Shown: one piece after another, positions 10,338-20,929 of the stretch
How the letters are laid out: every line of letters begins with the position of its first letter
Position numbering within the stretch: the first letter of the stretch is position 1
Assembly: GCA_963556145.1 (NCBI GenBank)
Contig: OY744472.1
Coordinates: 4,650,001-4,714,000, forward strand
Direction of reading: 5' to 3'
DNA: 64,000 nucleotides
DNA from: Hygrocybe punicea
Taxonomy: Eukaryota; Basidiomycota; Agaricomycetes; Agaricales; Hygrophoraceae
The notes under the pieces: model-generated
Databases searched by the model: none
Told to the model about the DNA's origin: nothing
The model's input: only the letters and a program-made list of their open reading frames with translations
Made by a program: the position numbers and the translations under genes

Positions 10338-11881
10338 TCACGCGTCGCCAACCGCGACCTCGAGAGCATTCTCAACATCCTTAATCAGGTCATCTACGTC
10401 TTCGATCCCGACCGACAACCGCACCAGATTGTCACCAATACCCAACACCGACCGTTCAGCCTCGGGTATCGATCCATGTGTCATCTTTCCTGGGTGCTCT
10501 GCCAGGCTCTCAACGCCACCTAGCGACTCTGCCAACGTGAACAGCCGCGTTGACGTTAAAAACTTCTCCGCCTCGGCCATACCACCACGGATACGGAACG
10601 AGACCATGCCGCCGAATGGGAACCCGCCATCGGCGACCACGTCTTGCGGGAGGCCGGAGACGAACCGCCGCGCGTGCGGCGACAGCGATGCGTACGCGAT
10701 TTGGTTGCGTGGGTGTGAAGCTAATCCGGGGTACATCACCTCCTCGATGTATGGTGATCGTTCTAGAGCACGCGCCACTGCCAACGCGTTCAGCCCGTGC
10801 GCCTGCATGCGCAGATGAAGCGTCTTGGCGCCACGCTGAGCGAGCCAGCAGTCATAGGCGCTCGGGACTGCGCCGATGGCGTTTTGCAGGAAGCGCAGCT
10901 GCGTTGCGAGAGCGGTGTGGTGGGCGGGGAGAATGAGAGCCCCCATCACGACGTCAGAGTGGCCATTGATATATTTGGTGAGGCTGTGGACGACGACGTC
11001 AGCTCCAAGGAGGAGCGGCGCGGCGTAGAAGGGTGAGAGGAAGGTATTGTCTACAAGGACGAGTGGGTGCGAGGGGTGTGCGTGTGCAAGGGAAGCTACT
11101 CGTGCGATGTCGATAAATCTGAGGGTTGGGTTGGTCGGGGATTCTATCCAGACCAGCTGTACATGGTATAAATAAAGTTCTCTGGGTGTGAGAATGATAG
11201 CACGACGAACTTTGGTATTTTCCCGGAACGCGGCGATTATGGTGTCGTCATCTGCAGACTCTAGATCCAAGAATGTGGTCTCCAAACCTTGGTTCTTCGC
11301 CGCCACTTCACGCATGTACCTGACAGTGCCGCCATACACCTCGTTTACACTGACGATGTGGGCGCCTGAACCGAGGGACTGCAGGACAGTAGCCGTGGTG
11401 GCAGATCCAGAGGAGAAGGCAAGGGCGTCAGCGCCTCCGGACTCGAGTGATGCGAGGGTGGCCTCAAGGGCATTGCGGTTTGGGTTCGCTGTTCGCGAGT
11501 ATTCGAAACCCTGCAGGGGAACAGAAGGTATCAGTTTCCTGATCAAGATAACATGTTTTAAGAAGAACCAAATCAGCAACAGCGCCACAAAGCCAATACT
11601 ACAACAAGTATTTAGATAAGACGACAGACCTTGTGCACTCCGACACTGCTCTGCTTGTACGTGGTGCTGAGAGAGATGGGGGGGATGACCGCTCCGGTTT
11701 CTACGTTAGGGTCGGAACCAACATGGACTGCTCGGGTTCCGAAGCCATCTATACGGGGTTTCTTCAAGTGCACACCGTTCCTGTGCAATGAAGCACCGTT
11801 CGTCATCGGTGACTGTTTGCTCAGAGTCGGGACAAACGGGGACATGGTTGGTGGGAAGGGGCGGGGACGGTGGAAAGTCAA
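10338..11881 (-). CDS. CYS3: cystathionine gamma-lyase, PLP-dependent
   Basis: This enzyme cleaves cystathionine to cysteine, 2-oxobutanoate and ammonia in the cytosol, the last step of transsulfuration. There are three exons: 11881-11630, 11510-11211 and 11156-10338 (456 residues). Conserved words are GTRAVHVGSDP near the N-terminus, FEYSRTANPNRN, SSGSATTATVLQ, NEVYGGTVRYM, LVWIESPTNPT, VDNTFLSPF, and SLTKYINGHSDVVMG with the PLP lysine. The first intron (119 bp) uses GTCTGT..CTGCAG. The second (54 bp, GTTCGT..TACAG) is a multiple of three with no stop, so a retained form would add 18 residues. The start at 11881 is the first ATG; an ATG at 11845 is an alternative, as the N-terminus is longer than in yeast Cys3. 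Cystathionine gamma-synthase is a less likely alternative, given the close match to lyase wording. Confidence 0.92.
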
Positions 11882-12034
11882 GGCCTTGAGGCAACCTTTA
11901 AAGGTGATCTGGGATTGCGTTTGGTGGTGTCATTTAAACAAGCCTGACTTCGGCATCGGAGATCCGTAATACTTATATTATAAATTGTTTTACTAATATT
12001 TATTATTATTAATAATTATTAATCACTGAGGGGA

Positions 12035-13285
12035 ATGTACTCCGTCTTTCGATGGCAATTGATGGAGAAGAATCTGGAAGGCTGGCCTTCTTGGATTTCG
12101 GGACACGCTGGTAGGGACTCGGACTTGAAAGGTATGTTTCTCATCCCCATCTCGAGTCGACGCTCACTCGTTGTTAACAAAAAACAAGTTTATAACCGCA
12201 ACATGAGCTCAGGAAGGTTAGTTCTTGGGTGTCTTCGTATCCCTCTTGTTCAGCCTCCTTTGTATCTCGAGTGGAATGTTCATCTCCACCCACATTGAAC
12301 CTGTGGAACGAATCCTCCTCCTTCCATCTTCAGTCACCAATTCCACCAATAGACCCCCCCCCAGATTTGTCAAGGGACTGTTTGTGGTTCTACCAAGCGA
12401 CTCAGGCTCTTCTTACAAACGGGAACTACTCAGTCTGGCACTCAACGTGGTCGTTACGTTGTGCACCGAAGCCATTGGATACGTCCATGCGGCTGCTCTC
12501 AAGTCTGCTCTGGCAGCGGAATCCCGCTTGAGGTTCAATACAAACTTGCGCCTTCTCACCAGTACTCGCCCTCGCCATGGGCGTTTTATTAACCCCAACG
12601 GAACCTTGTGTAATGTCATGGTGACAGTCCTTCTCGTCATGTCTTACGTCTCCGGCTCGCTCGTTCTCCTCCCATTCCAACCTTCTCCTGGCTATGAACC
12701 CTCGGGTTTTTTTGTAGATCCTGGCCAGAATTCTTGGATCTTAGGAACACCTGTTATGGTGCTGGGATTGGCAATACTGTTGCAACAAGCCATTATTGCT
12801 TTGTATGGCGCATATATGACCAAGATACTTACGTGGAGCTCGTCACCTTTCGACACCACCATCGCTCTACTTGACCATGCGATGATCCAGGTCGATGTAC
12901 GTGCAGTTTGCTCGATTCAGATTCGGATGGTGGATCTCGACGGCGATCTAAGCGACAACCTTCGGTTTGGCAGGCCCATCGAAGTATCAAGAAGATTATT
13001 ATTGTTTTGTGGTGTCTGATACCCATGTGTTTGCTTTGGGGCGGGATCGCGTCCTTGGTTGCGGTGAACATGGGTGTACTGAAGGACACACAGCAGCAGC
13101 CCCCAACACACCTGGGGTCATGGTCTTTGTTGCCCAATTTGCAGACTCACCCAGTTGGTGTTCACGATTGGGGACGACAGTCATTCTTCTCATGGTTTGG
13201 GATCCTGGCAGTGATTGGAGTTATTCAGGGTACTCTTACAGCTGGCCTGCATTGTTCAGAGTTGATTGTGAAGGTGAGGAGATAA
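12035..13285 (+). pseudogene. multi-pass membrane protein, family not recognised, broken
   Basis: Coding-like pieces run through all three plus frames: 12035-12133; about 12229-12531 (LWFYQATQALL, WHSTWSLRC); about 12535-12880 (a long hydrophobic segment around VTVLLVMSYVSGSLVLL and VLGLAILLQQAIIALYG); and 12908-13285 (KKIIIVLWCLIPMCLLWGG, GVIQGTLTAGLHCSELIV). Two frame changes (about 12530 and 12885-12905) are not explained by introns, because no GT-AG pair fits. The coding then ends at a possible donor (GTGAGG) with no following exon seen. I read it as a decayed gene for a polytopic membrane protein of unknown function. A sequencing or assembly error could also cause the shifts. Confidence 0.5.
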
Positions 13286-14084
13286 CATACAGTATTTTTC
13301 ATACTACAAAAATAAGTGGAGAAACAAGGCAGTGCATAGGAAAAAGGAATGACCAAAGGAATCAGAAAAGGAAAAAGAAAAGATGAGTATGTATTGGGTA
13401 AGAAATCATAATAATAAGCTGCCAAGGTAAGCTTAAAGTATGTGTGATGTGTCATATTATCATTGTTTTTAAAGGATTACAGCTCCAACATTGAAGTTGA
13501 CAAACCTAATTCACTTGTTATTTTAACCTTCAGTGATACAAAAGTGCAGTAATGCAAGCAATTTTATCTAATAAAGCCATCTATATTTAATAATAAAAAA
13601 GTAATCCAGCACTATGATACATTTACTGGTTCAGTTCAAGGTTCAGCCTATTGACTGAATTGAACCTGTCAATCACTAGTTGGGATCCGGAAAACTCAGC
13701 ATTTTTTCACAGGGAAACCAACAACCCTATATTGCTGCTGTACATTGTTACACTGTGACCAAGAAAGAAGGGATCACTACTAGTATGACCAAGCCAAATA
13801 CATATGACCTTTGGAACCCTGGGGGTGGACAATGAAGCTCCTCACTACCAGATCAACTTTGTTGGTCTTGTTGCATAGAATCCTCACTGAACCCATCCAG
13901 GTTGTTCAAAGAATGATTGATGGCTCAAGGGATTCTCTCTTTATTCACCATCCTTGGAAATATGGGCTGCAATTGCTGAGGCAGATGCTGCCAGTCCAGA
14001 CAGGAGATCTGGATGCAACAGCATGGTATTGATTGGGAAAGAAGTGGAAGTTTTCCAGAGGGAAGGGGAAGTAAAATTTACAGC
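13286..14084. other. AT-rich intergenic, no gene seen
   Basis: No supported frame. A short imperfect inverted repeat (GGTTCAGTTCAAGG against ATTGAACCTG) lies at about 13630-13672. Confidence 0.4.
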
Positions 14085-14857
14085 CATTTTCCTAATTCTT
14101 GACACTAACTGGGTTTTTTTGAATCAACTGAGAAATGTGGACTTGGTAGAATTTTGAGCGCTGTGTTTTATATCTCATAAAATACTGTGTGGATTATGAT
14201 GGTTATAGAGGGAAAGTTGTACTATTTCTTGAGGGCTATATACTTCTGTAATTACATTTGGACAATATTTGATGTATGGTGAGTTGTGGATGAAATACCT
14301 GGTAAACCAGTACTTCTCAACACCCAAAATGATATTGTCAAATTATGGCATCAAATGAGCTCTTATGAAGAAAATTGTAGGGAGAAAATTGTCCATTTTC
14401 TCAAGGACTAGAAGCACATATATGATTTTTTCTTTATTTTTGTCCTTTGAGCCAATATTACATCAGTACTATGTTGGTCTGCAAAAGGATCAAAATACAA
14501 CAAGAATCATAAATATTGACTCAAAGGACAAAAATAAAATAAAACATGGTACATGTACTTCTAGCCCTTGAAAAATGAACAATTTTCTCCCTACAATCTT
14601 CTTCATAAGAGCTCATTTGATGCCATAATTTGACAATATCATTTTGGGTGTTGAGAAGTACTGGTTTACCAGGTATTTTCATCCACAACCCACCATACCT
14701 TAAATATTGTCCAAATGTAATTACAGGAGTATATAGCCTGTAAGAAATAGTTCAACTTTGCCTATAGTCCATGCAGTATTTCATGAGATACAAAACACAG
14801 CACTCAAAATTCTGCCAAGTCCACATTTCTCAGTTATTGTCAAGAATTAGGAAAATG
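14085..14857. repeat. foldback element 2: long inverted repeat, arms about 350-375 bp
   Basis: The left arm (14085-14459) and right arm (14512-14857) are reverse complements with a 52-bp loop. The outer ends are CATTTTCCTAATTCTTGACA and the inverse TGTCAAGAATTAGGAAAATG. The left arm has about 20 extra bases (ACTGGGTTTTTTTGAATCA, near 14107-14125). There is no coding capacity. The subterminal words CTCATAAAATACTGTGTGGATT parallel the sequence of foldback element 1, so the two probably belong to one superfamily. Confidence 0.83.
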
Positions 14858-14901
14858 ATGTTCATGATACATTATACAATTGTAGGGGGTTGTGTGAAGT
14901 T

Positions 14902-15132
14902 TATTGGAATATATGGTGCAGTGGTTGTTGACCACTAAGATATTTTATGTGGAATTGCCTCTCTCTGAAAGGGTTTTTATACAACTTGCTAGATCTACTA
15001 GAAGTTTCTTGTGTTAAGTAGAATAACTGCTGCACACCAGCATTATTCATTGGACAGGCATGTTTGAGTTCTGGGGTCACATGATATGGATTATCAATCC
15101 TTTCTGCAGCTATTTGGCCACTATTCCCAACA
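14902..15132 (-). repeat. Copia-1 3' LTR (231 bp)
   Basis: Paired with 17480-17720. Many shared blocks, for example TTGCTAGATCTACTAGAAGT. Confidence 0.9.
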
Positions 15133-15159
15133 CTCCCTCTTGGTTGAATACTCTTCGAC

Positions 15160-16838
15160 TCATTCCAGATCACAGTAAACATTGTCCATGTATTCCATTA
15201 TGTGTTCCACTCTTTCTGGTTCCTCTCCAGTCAATAGACCAAGTTTGGTCATGAACTTTGCATGAAGTGGATGAGGTAATCCTTTCACAAATATGTCTGC
15301 TAGATTTTCTTTGGAAGGAATATACATGACTTTAAGGATACCAGACGTGACATGATCTTGTAGGAAATGTAGATTGATATCTATATATGTTTCATCCATG
15401 CTTGGAATTCCAGGTTGTGCAATATAGCAATCGTGGCCTGATTATTGGATCATAGAATTGATGTCTAGTCTGACTGTAGATCCAATTCCTTCAATAAGTT
15501 TCTATGCCAGAGCAACTGCTTTGTGGCATGAGTAGCAGTGACATATTCTGCTTCAGCTGTTGACAACACAATCATGCTCTGCTTCTTCGAGCTCCAAGCC
15601 ATGGATCCCCCTGCGATCATGAACACATATCTGCTGATGGATTTCTGGCATGGGTTGGATCCCCAATTGGTATCAATGTAATGAATGGTTTTCATTGTAA
15701 TCCATTGGTCCTTTCCACCATAGGTTAATTCATAGTACATCATTCCTTTTAGGTAGTGGAATATCCTTTTAAGTGCTTTCCAGTGTTCCAGACCCAGGTT
15801 CTGTGTGAATTGCACAACTGTCACAGTTGCGTACATGATATTGGGTCTTGTTGTGTGTGCAGCATACAAGAGCTCTCTGACTCATGTTGCATACTCGATC
15901 AAGGTGCGTTTTTGCTGGCTCTTGTCAGTTTCAGTTTCATTTATTCATAGGACCATGTTCTGATCCATCAGGGTTGATACCAGTTTCACATCCTTCATTC
16001 TGGCCATTGTGAGTATCTTCCAGATATAACAGCTTTGCGACAGGGTGACTTTCCATTGTTGGCAGTCTCATTTGATATCGATTCTGAGCAGTAACATTGG
16101 CTTTCCAATGACTGTTACTGTGTACTTTTCTTTCATCTGGTTGATTATCTGCTGATTCATCGCTTGGTTGTTTGCATAAGCTGTGAGGTTGTTGACCCAT
16201 ACGAGTACAATGGAGAAGTCTTCACCCTCCCAATAGTAGTACATGCAGTAGTTGGTCCATAATCTCATATAACAAAATTCCTTCATCGTGTTATTGAACT
16301 CCATGTTCCATACATTTCCAGCTTGTCTGAGACCATATATAGGGCGTATGAGGCAGCAAACCCGTTCAGTTCCATCCTCAAATTCCACTGGCTGTTTCAT
16401 GTACAGCTCCTCCTTCACCCATCCATTAAGGTATGTGCCTTTGATATCCATCTGCTGAATATCCAAATCCTTGACTGTGGAATATGCAAGCAACATCTGT
16501 AACATCTCGAATCGCATCACAGGAGCAAATGTTCCGGTTTTGCTGAAATCAACTCTGGGCTTCTGTGAAAACCCCTGGGCTACTAATCAGGCCTTGTGCC
16601 TAGTGATTGCACCCATCTCATTGCATTTCCGGTGGAAAACCCATTTGCTTCTGATGGCTTCCCACCCCTCCAGTAAGTCTATGTGTTTCCAAATGCCCAT
16701 TTCTTGTAGCTGATCAAATTCTTCTTTCATCGCTACCTTCCAGTTCTCCCAATCCACAGCTTCCTTTAAATCTAATGGGTCCTTGTTGGTGTCTTCCTCT
16801 AATAGGATCGCAACTAGTTTGTGTGACGTCAGTGACAT
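15160..16838 (-). pseudogene. Copia-1 reverse transcriptase and RNase H, decayed
   Basis: Pieces in several frames read through Copia pol. RT start: KEEFDQLQEMGIWK and SKWVFHRKCN (16838-16587). RT core: LDIQQMDIKGTYLNGWVKEELYMKQP and LIRPIYGLRQAGNVW (16520-16200). The catalytic YVDD-type site reads VWVNN, so both aspartates are lost. RNase H follows with YIDTNW, RYVFMIAGG, AWSSKKQ and LSTAEAEYV (15869-15465), and the C-terminus ADIFVKGLP (15399-15160). Stops and frameshifts separate the pieces. Confidence 0.88.
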
Positions 16839-16871
16839 TCTGTCCTTCTTCGAGCCTAAGTATGCTGATGT

Positions 16872-17396
16872 CTACAAGTCCCAACTTTCTGGTAAGGAGG
16901 ATACAAGTATCATCACTAAATCTTTGTTGGAAATGAGGCTTCCCATCAAGTGGAGTTCCTCCTGCAGTTTCTGGAGTTTTGATATGTGCTTGATTAGGTC
17001 AAATCCTTCTTTGGCAATCAACTGGTACAATGCGTGTTGCGTCATTAATATTCCAAGCTTCCCTCTGGATTCCTTTACCAAGGTTAGCTGTTTCCACATC
17101 TCACTCACTGTGTGCATGCCAATGATATGTATCATTTCCACATCGCCAATTGCGAGCTCAATCTGTGTCCTCATCTTGGCGTCTCCATCGCACCATTTCT
17201 TCATTGCCTTGGATTCCACTGGTGTTGGACAGGAAGTGTCCCCTGGGATAGGGGCTTTCAATTCCACATCGATGTATGTCTCCAACCCTAGATCCTGAAG
17301 CATGGCTAACATCCATCTCTTCCATGGCATCCAATTGTTCCCCTTTAATAACTTGATCCAGTAGGATCCTGATGTGTGTGTGACTTTGTTTGTCAT
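16872..17396 (-). pseudogene. Copia-1 gag
   Basis: The 174-residue frame starts shortly after the primer site. It shows the Copia gag words WIKLLKGNNWMPWKRWM, a long helical middle part, and LHLMGSLISNKDLVMILVSSLPESW near the end. The nucleocapsid zinc knuckle is absent because the frame runs into the internal deletion. Confidence 0.82.
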
Positions 17397-17465
17397 AGTC
17401 GGCTAGTATACGAGGTGGTAATGTGATGTTTGGAGGTGTGTGATCATGTTTCCATTACAGCTGTT

Positions 17466-17479
17466 CAGGGCTCATAACC
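17466..17479 (-). promoter_or_regulatory. Copia-1 primer-binding site for half of initiator tRNA-Met
   Basis: The minus strand reads GGTTATGAGCCCTG immediately after the 5' LTR. This is complementary to the anticodon-arm sequence CAGGGCUCAUAACC of eukaryotic initiator tRNA-Met. Copia of Drosophila is known to prime from a tRNA-iMet half cut in the anticodon loop; the same is inferred here. Confidence 0.8.
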
Positions 17480-17720
17480 TATTGGAATATATGATGCAGT
17501 GGTTGTTGACTGGTAAGATGTTTTATGTGGAATTAATTATAATTGCCTGTCTCTGAGAGGGTTTTTATACTACTTGCTAGATCTACTAGAAGTTTCTTGT
17601 GTTAAGTAGAATAACTGCTGCACACCAGCATTATTCATTGGACAGGCCTGTTTGAGTCCTGGGGTCACGTGATACAGATTATCAATCCTTTCCATGACTA
17701 TTTGGCCACTTTTCCCAACA
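17480..17720 (-). repeat. Copia-1 5' LTR (241 bp)
   Basis: Reads TGTTGGGAAAAGTGG...CCAATA on the minus strand. It differs from the 3' copy by several substitutions and about 10 extra bases around 17536-17546. Confidence 0.9.
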
Positions 17721-17773
17721 AAGTTGGATATATAGCAACTCACCAGGCTTCTACCAATCTGTAGCTTCAGAGG

Positions 17774-17825
17774 TAGTGTTGCCTCAACTTGGCTGGTCAG
17801 GAAAAGCTGAGTTGCAGCAACACTA
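17774..17825. mobile_element. hAT-7: 52-bp miniature hAT, essentially two TIRs
   Basis: It begins TAGTGTTGCCTCAACTTGGC and ends AGCTGAGTTGCAGCAACACTA inverted. The left duplication is TTCAGAGG (17766-17773). The right one, TCCAGAGG, is interrupted by the Copia-2 insertion: TCCAG at 17826-17830 and AGG after the far TCCAG at 35005-35007. Seven of eight bases agree. Only about 10 bp separate the two TIRs. Confidence 0.72.
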
Positions 17826-17830
17826 TCCAG

Positions 17831-18143
17831 TGTTGAATGACAAACCAGCTACATCAATGATGATTAGATAACTGTTATATGAGATTAGATTAGATTTCCC
17901 TTTTTTGCTCCCTTTCTTTGATGGAGCCACTTTATCCTTTGTTAATATATATAAGATAGATTTCATAGTGTAGAGACCTCAGCTGCATATCGTTCTTGCA
18001 CTGAGGTCAGCCACTTGTCCTTTTACTTTTTCCACCTTTTATTGACTTCACATAGATAGTATTGTGTCTATCTAGGTAACATTGAATATATAGCTGTGTA
18101 TCATTCTCACACTGAGATAATATTGTGTCTATCTAGTTCTACA
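17831..18143 (+). repeat. Copia-2 5' LTR (313 bp)
   Basis: It starts TGTTGAATGACAAAC and ends GTTCTACA. A TATA-like tract (AATATATATAAGATAG, about 17944-17959) sits before the shared CATAGTGTAGAGACCTCAGC segment. It differs from the 3' LTR at many positions, so the insertion is fairly old. Confidence 0.92.
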
Positions 18144-18367
18144 GGTTATTGTGCCCTGCATATCCACTGCATACCCCTTTGTGTCCACTTCATCATCATG
18201 TCCACCGCTAGCACCCTTCAGGCCATTTCCAACTCCCTCCCTTCTGACATTCCCAAGCTTGCCTCCAACAGTCTCAATTAGGTGATCTTTGAGCTACGCT
18301 TCTCAGCTGCCATCAAAGCCAAGGGACGCTGGGGCCACTTTCAAGGGAAGGACTCCAAGCCTTCACC

Positions 18368-19222
18368 TAGGGAATGGCATGGGTTCAGGTAAACCTGCGG
18401 ATTTCGGGCTGCAGGTTGCTCGGGTACGGATACGGTGTCCTGATCTGGCAACCCATGCACTACCGCACACCCATACCTGTGGTATATGGGTATCCAGGGG
18501 TAAGCACAGAGGGGCCCCAAAGGTAAGATTTTATTCTTATTTGGTCTACTTACTAACTACTAATTTTCACAGCCGTGAACACCACAACAAAAACAACGCA
18601 ACAGAAGGAAAATGGCCAGGAGGGTGGTGTGCCTGCCTACCAGCCCAGGTACATGCCCCATATCTAACCCATCGCATCCACTAACTTTGCCATCCCCTTG
18701 CAAACGTGAAAGCCCCAACGACGAAAATGGGAACGGTGGGTGTAGCCCACGTTCCCAATTCCTCCTTGCCACAGCCATCACAATTCGTGAACGAGCACTG
18801 ACACATCGACTGACGCGTAGATGTCGTTCGCGAAGTATCCGGCACCAATGACGATGATGGGAACGTGGGTGTAGCCCGTGTTCCCTTTTCCTTTCACCAC
18901 AGGCCATCACACCTTGCAAACACGGCCTGACGTGTCGTTCGTGAGGTATCTGGCACCAAGGACACCAGAAACAGCACCCGGCTCATCCAAGTCCCCACTC
19001 CATACCTCGCTAGGGTGACAGATGCATCAATTGATGCATGTCTGGCCCGAGCAAGGTGTTGGGACCTCGGCTTGCCGCTGACGCGCCCACGGGTCCATGG
19101 TACCCACGCAGTGACATGGGTAACCACTATACCCATGTCCAATGGCGGGTAATGCAGACCCGTACCCATCACAGGTATGGTGTTGGGTTTGGGGACCCGC
19201 GGGTCACCTGTGCTACACCCTA
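18368..19222. mobile_element. hAT-4: 855-bp hAT MITE in Copia-2 gag
   Basis: The ends are TAGGGAATGGCATGGGTTC and, inverted, TAGGGTGTAGCACAGGTGA. The perfect 8-bp duplication is CCTTCACC (18360-18367 and 19223-19230). Subterminal DNA holds GGGTACGGATACGG/ACCCATAC words like those of hAT-3 and hAT-5. Confidence 0.88.
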
Positions 19223-19526
19223 CCTTCACCTCCTTGTGCCCTGGATGAGGGGACGCCAGCTCCAGACCCTACTGGAGAAAAGTGGGAAAAGGATGAAGCC
19301 ACGGCAAAGAATACGCTCTTACAGAAGATGGGTCTGGCTATCTACTACATCCGGGAGGTCAATTATCTACTGAACCATGGGACTCTGGTCACATGATGAT
19401 CCAGGCACAACTACTACTCTGCCCACATCAAAGAATGTGATGGAGCCTTTGGCGTGAGTGTTGCCTCAGATTTGGGGGACAACTCAGATGCTAGCTCTGT
19501 GTGCGCCTACTCCGATTCATCATGGG

Positions 19527-20344
19527 TAATGAACGGCACAGGTCTACCGTGGGTTTTTTTCCACAACCCATACCTGTACCCATCAATACCCGTACCCATT
19601 GCCACGGGTATGGGTTTGTGGGGGTTAATCCACAGGTCCTCAGCCATGACCAGGTGGTGTTGGGCACACCACCATCCTCCCGGTTACCTCGCAGTTGCAG
19701 CACCAACCTCAATTGACGTCGCAGTGCGCATCTGCGAGGTATGTTGGTGGTGGGATGGCAGTGGCCTTTGTTGTGGTCACAGTTGTGGTTGTGGTTGTGG
19801 TTGTGTTCGTGGTCATGGTCGTGCTAGTGGTCGTGGTCATGGTCACTGTGGTGGTTGTGGTGGTGGTTGTCGATGTTGTCATTGTTGTCGTTGTTGTATT
19901 TGGAGGGCCATGGGTTGTCATTGTCGTAGTGATGGTGGTGGCCGCCGTTGTCACCCTTGTCCTCGCCGCCTGTTGTCCTCGTCGGGTGTGTGGCGTTTGT
20001 GTTGTTGGTACTGTTCTCATCATCATTTGTGTAATTAGTAGCTAAGAAAAAAACTTACCTACTGCAATGGGGGGTGGGTGCACCACCCTCCTGCTGCCCT
20101 TCTCCCCATGTCCCATCATTGTCCATTGTTGTTGTTGTTGCCATTCTTGTTTTTGTCGCCGTTGCTGTTGCTGGTTGAGAGCAAACCGGATGTCACGCGG
20201 TCGTGACACTACTCGCGATAAACCCTCATGACCTGTGCCACAGGTATGGGTTTGGGCCAGGTCCAGATTTGGCTACCCATACCCATACCCATGGCAACCC
20301 GTGACTAAAAACCCGCAGGGTCGCTGTACCCCTGCAGTTCACTA
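19527..20344. mobile_element. hAT-5: 818-bp hAT MITE in Copia-2 gag
   Basis: The ends are TAATGAACGG and, inverted, TAGTGAACTG. The perfect 8-bp duplication is ATCATGGG (19519-19526 and 20345-20352). Subterminal arrays of ACCCATACCC/GGGTATGGG are on both sides. The interior carries GTTGTG-type microsatellite at about 19755-19920, and a segment (CACCACCCTCCTGCTGCCC, near 20080) resembling the hAT-2 interior near 8305. Confidence 0.88.
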
Positions 20345-20929
20345 ATCATGGGACAAACAAGAACAGTCCTTCACATCCCCCTGTAACATGAGTCCTGATG
20401 ACAACAGCCTGCTGGACCTTATAAGTGTCAGCAACTCCAGTAATAGTGGTGACAATGGCAACCTACCGGACCTGCACTCCATTAGCAATTCAGACACAAG
20501 CAATGACCCGACTGACCCTCTAGAAAACCTTTGGGTCAACGACCTTTTCGTTGATACCAATAACAATGTGCCTGACACTAATGCGGCTGAGGATGTAGAT
20601 TGGAGCCAAGTGAGAGCCTTCTTGAATGCGAGGCCACTGAGCGAGATTACCACCGCTGTTGATGATGGAGGTACACATGAGCCAAGAATCAGCCTGTTAG
20701 ACTCTGGCTGCACAAAACACATCTCACCATATCGAGACGCTCTTGCAAACCTAACAACAATCCCTCCCAAGACTTTCCAAGCTGCCAACAAGCAGAAGTT
20801 CAGTGCGGCCGAAGTGGGTGAACTTACAATTCCCCTGCCAAACGGAGCCAACCCATCAAAACTTGAACTGAGGTCCTATACTCGCCTGAGGTTTGGTATA
20901 CTCTTGTATCAATTGGCAAACTTGATGAC

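Larger units (their letters stand above)
14902..17720 (-). mobile_element. Copia-1: internally deleted Ty1/Copia retrotransposon
   Basis: LTRs at 14902-15132 and 17480-17720 are flanked by a perfect AAGTT duplication (14897-14901 and 17721-17725). On the minus strand the order is gag, then reverse transcriptase and RNase H. The zinc knuckle, protease and integrase are missing between gag (ending 16872) and RT (starting about 16838). The purine tract AAGAGGGAG directly abuts the 3' LTR. It cannot move on its own. Confidence 0.93.

Noticed and set aside
10429..11036. Several plus-strand frames opposite the CYS3-like gene
   Set aside because: Shadows of the strongly biased minus-strand coding sequence.
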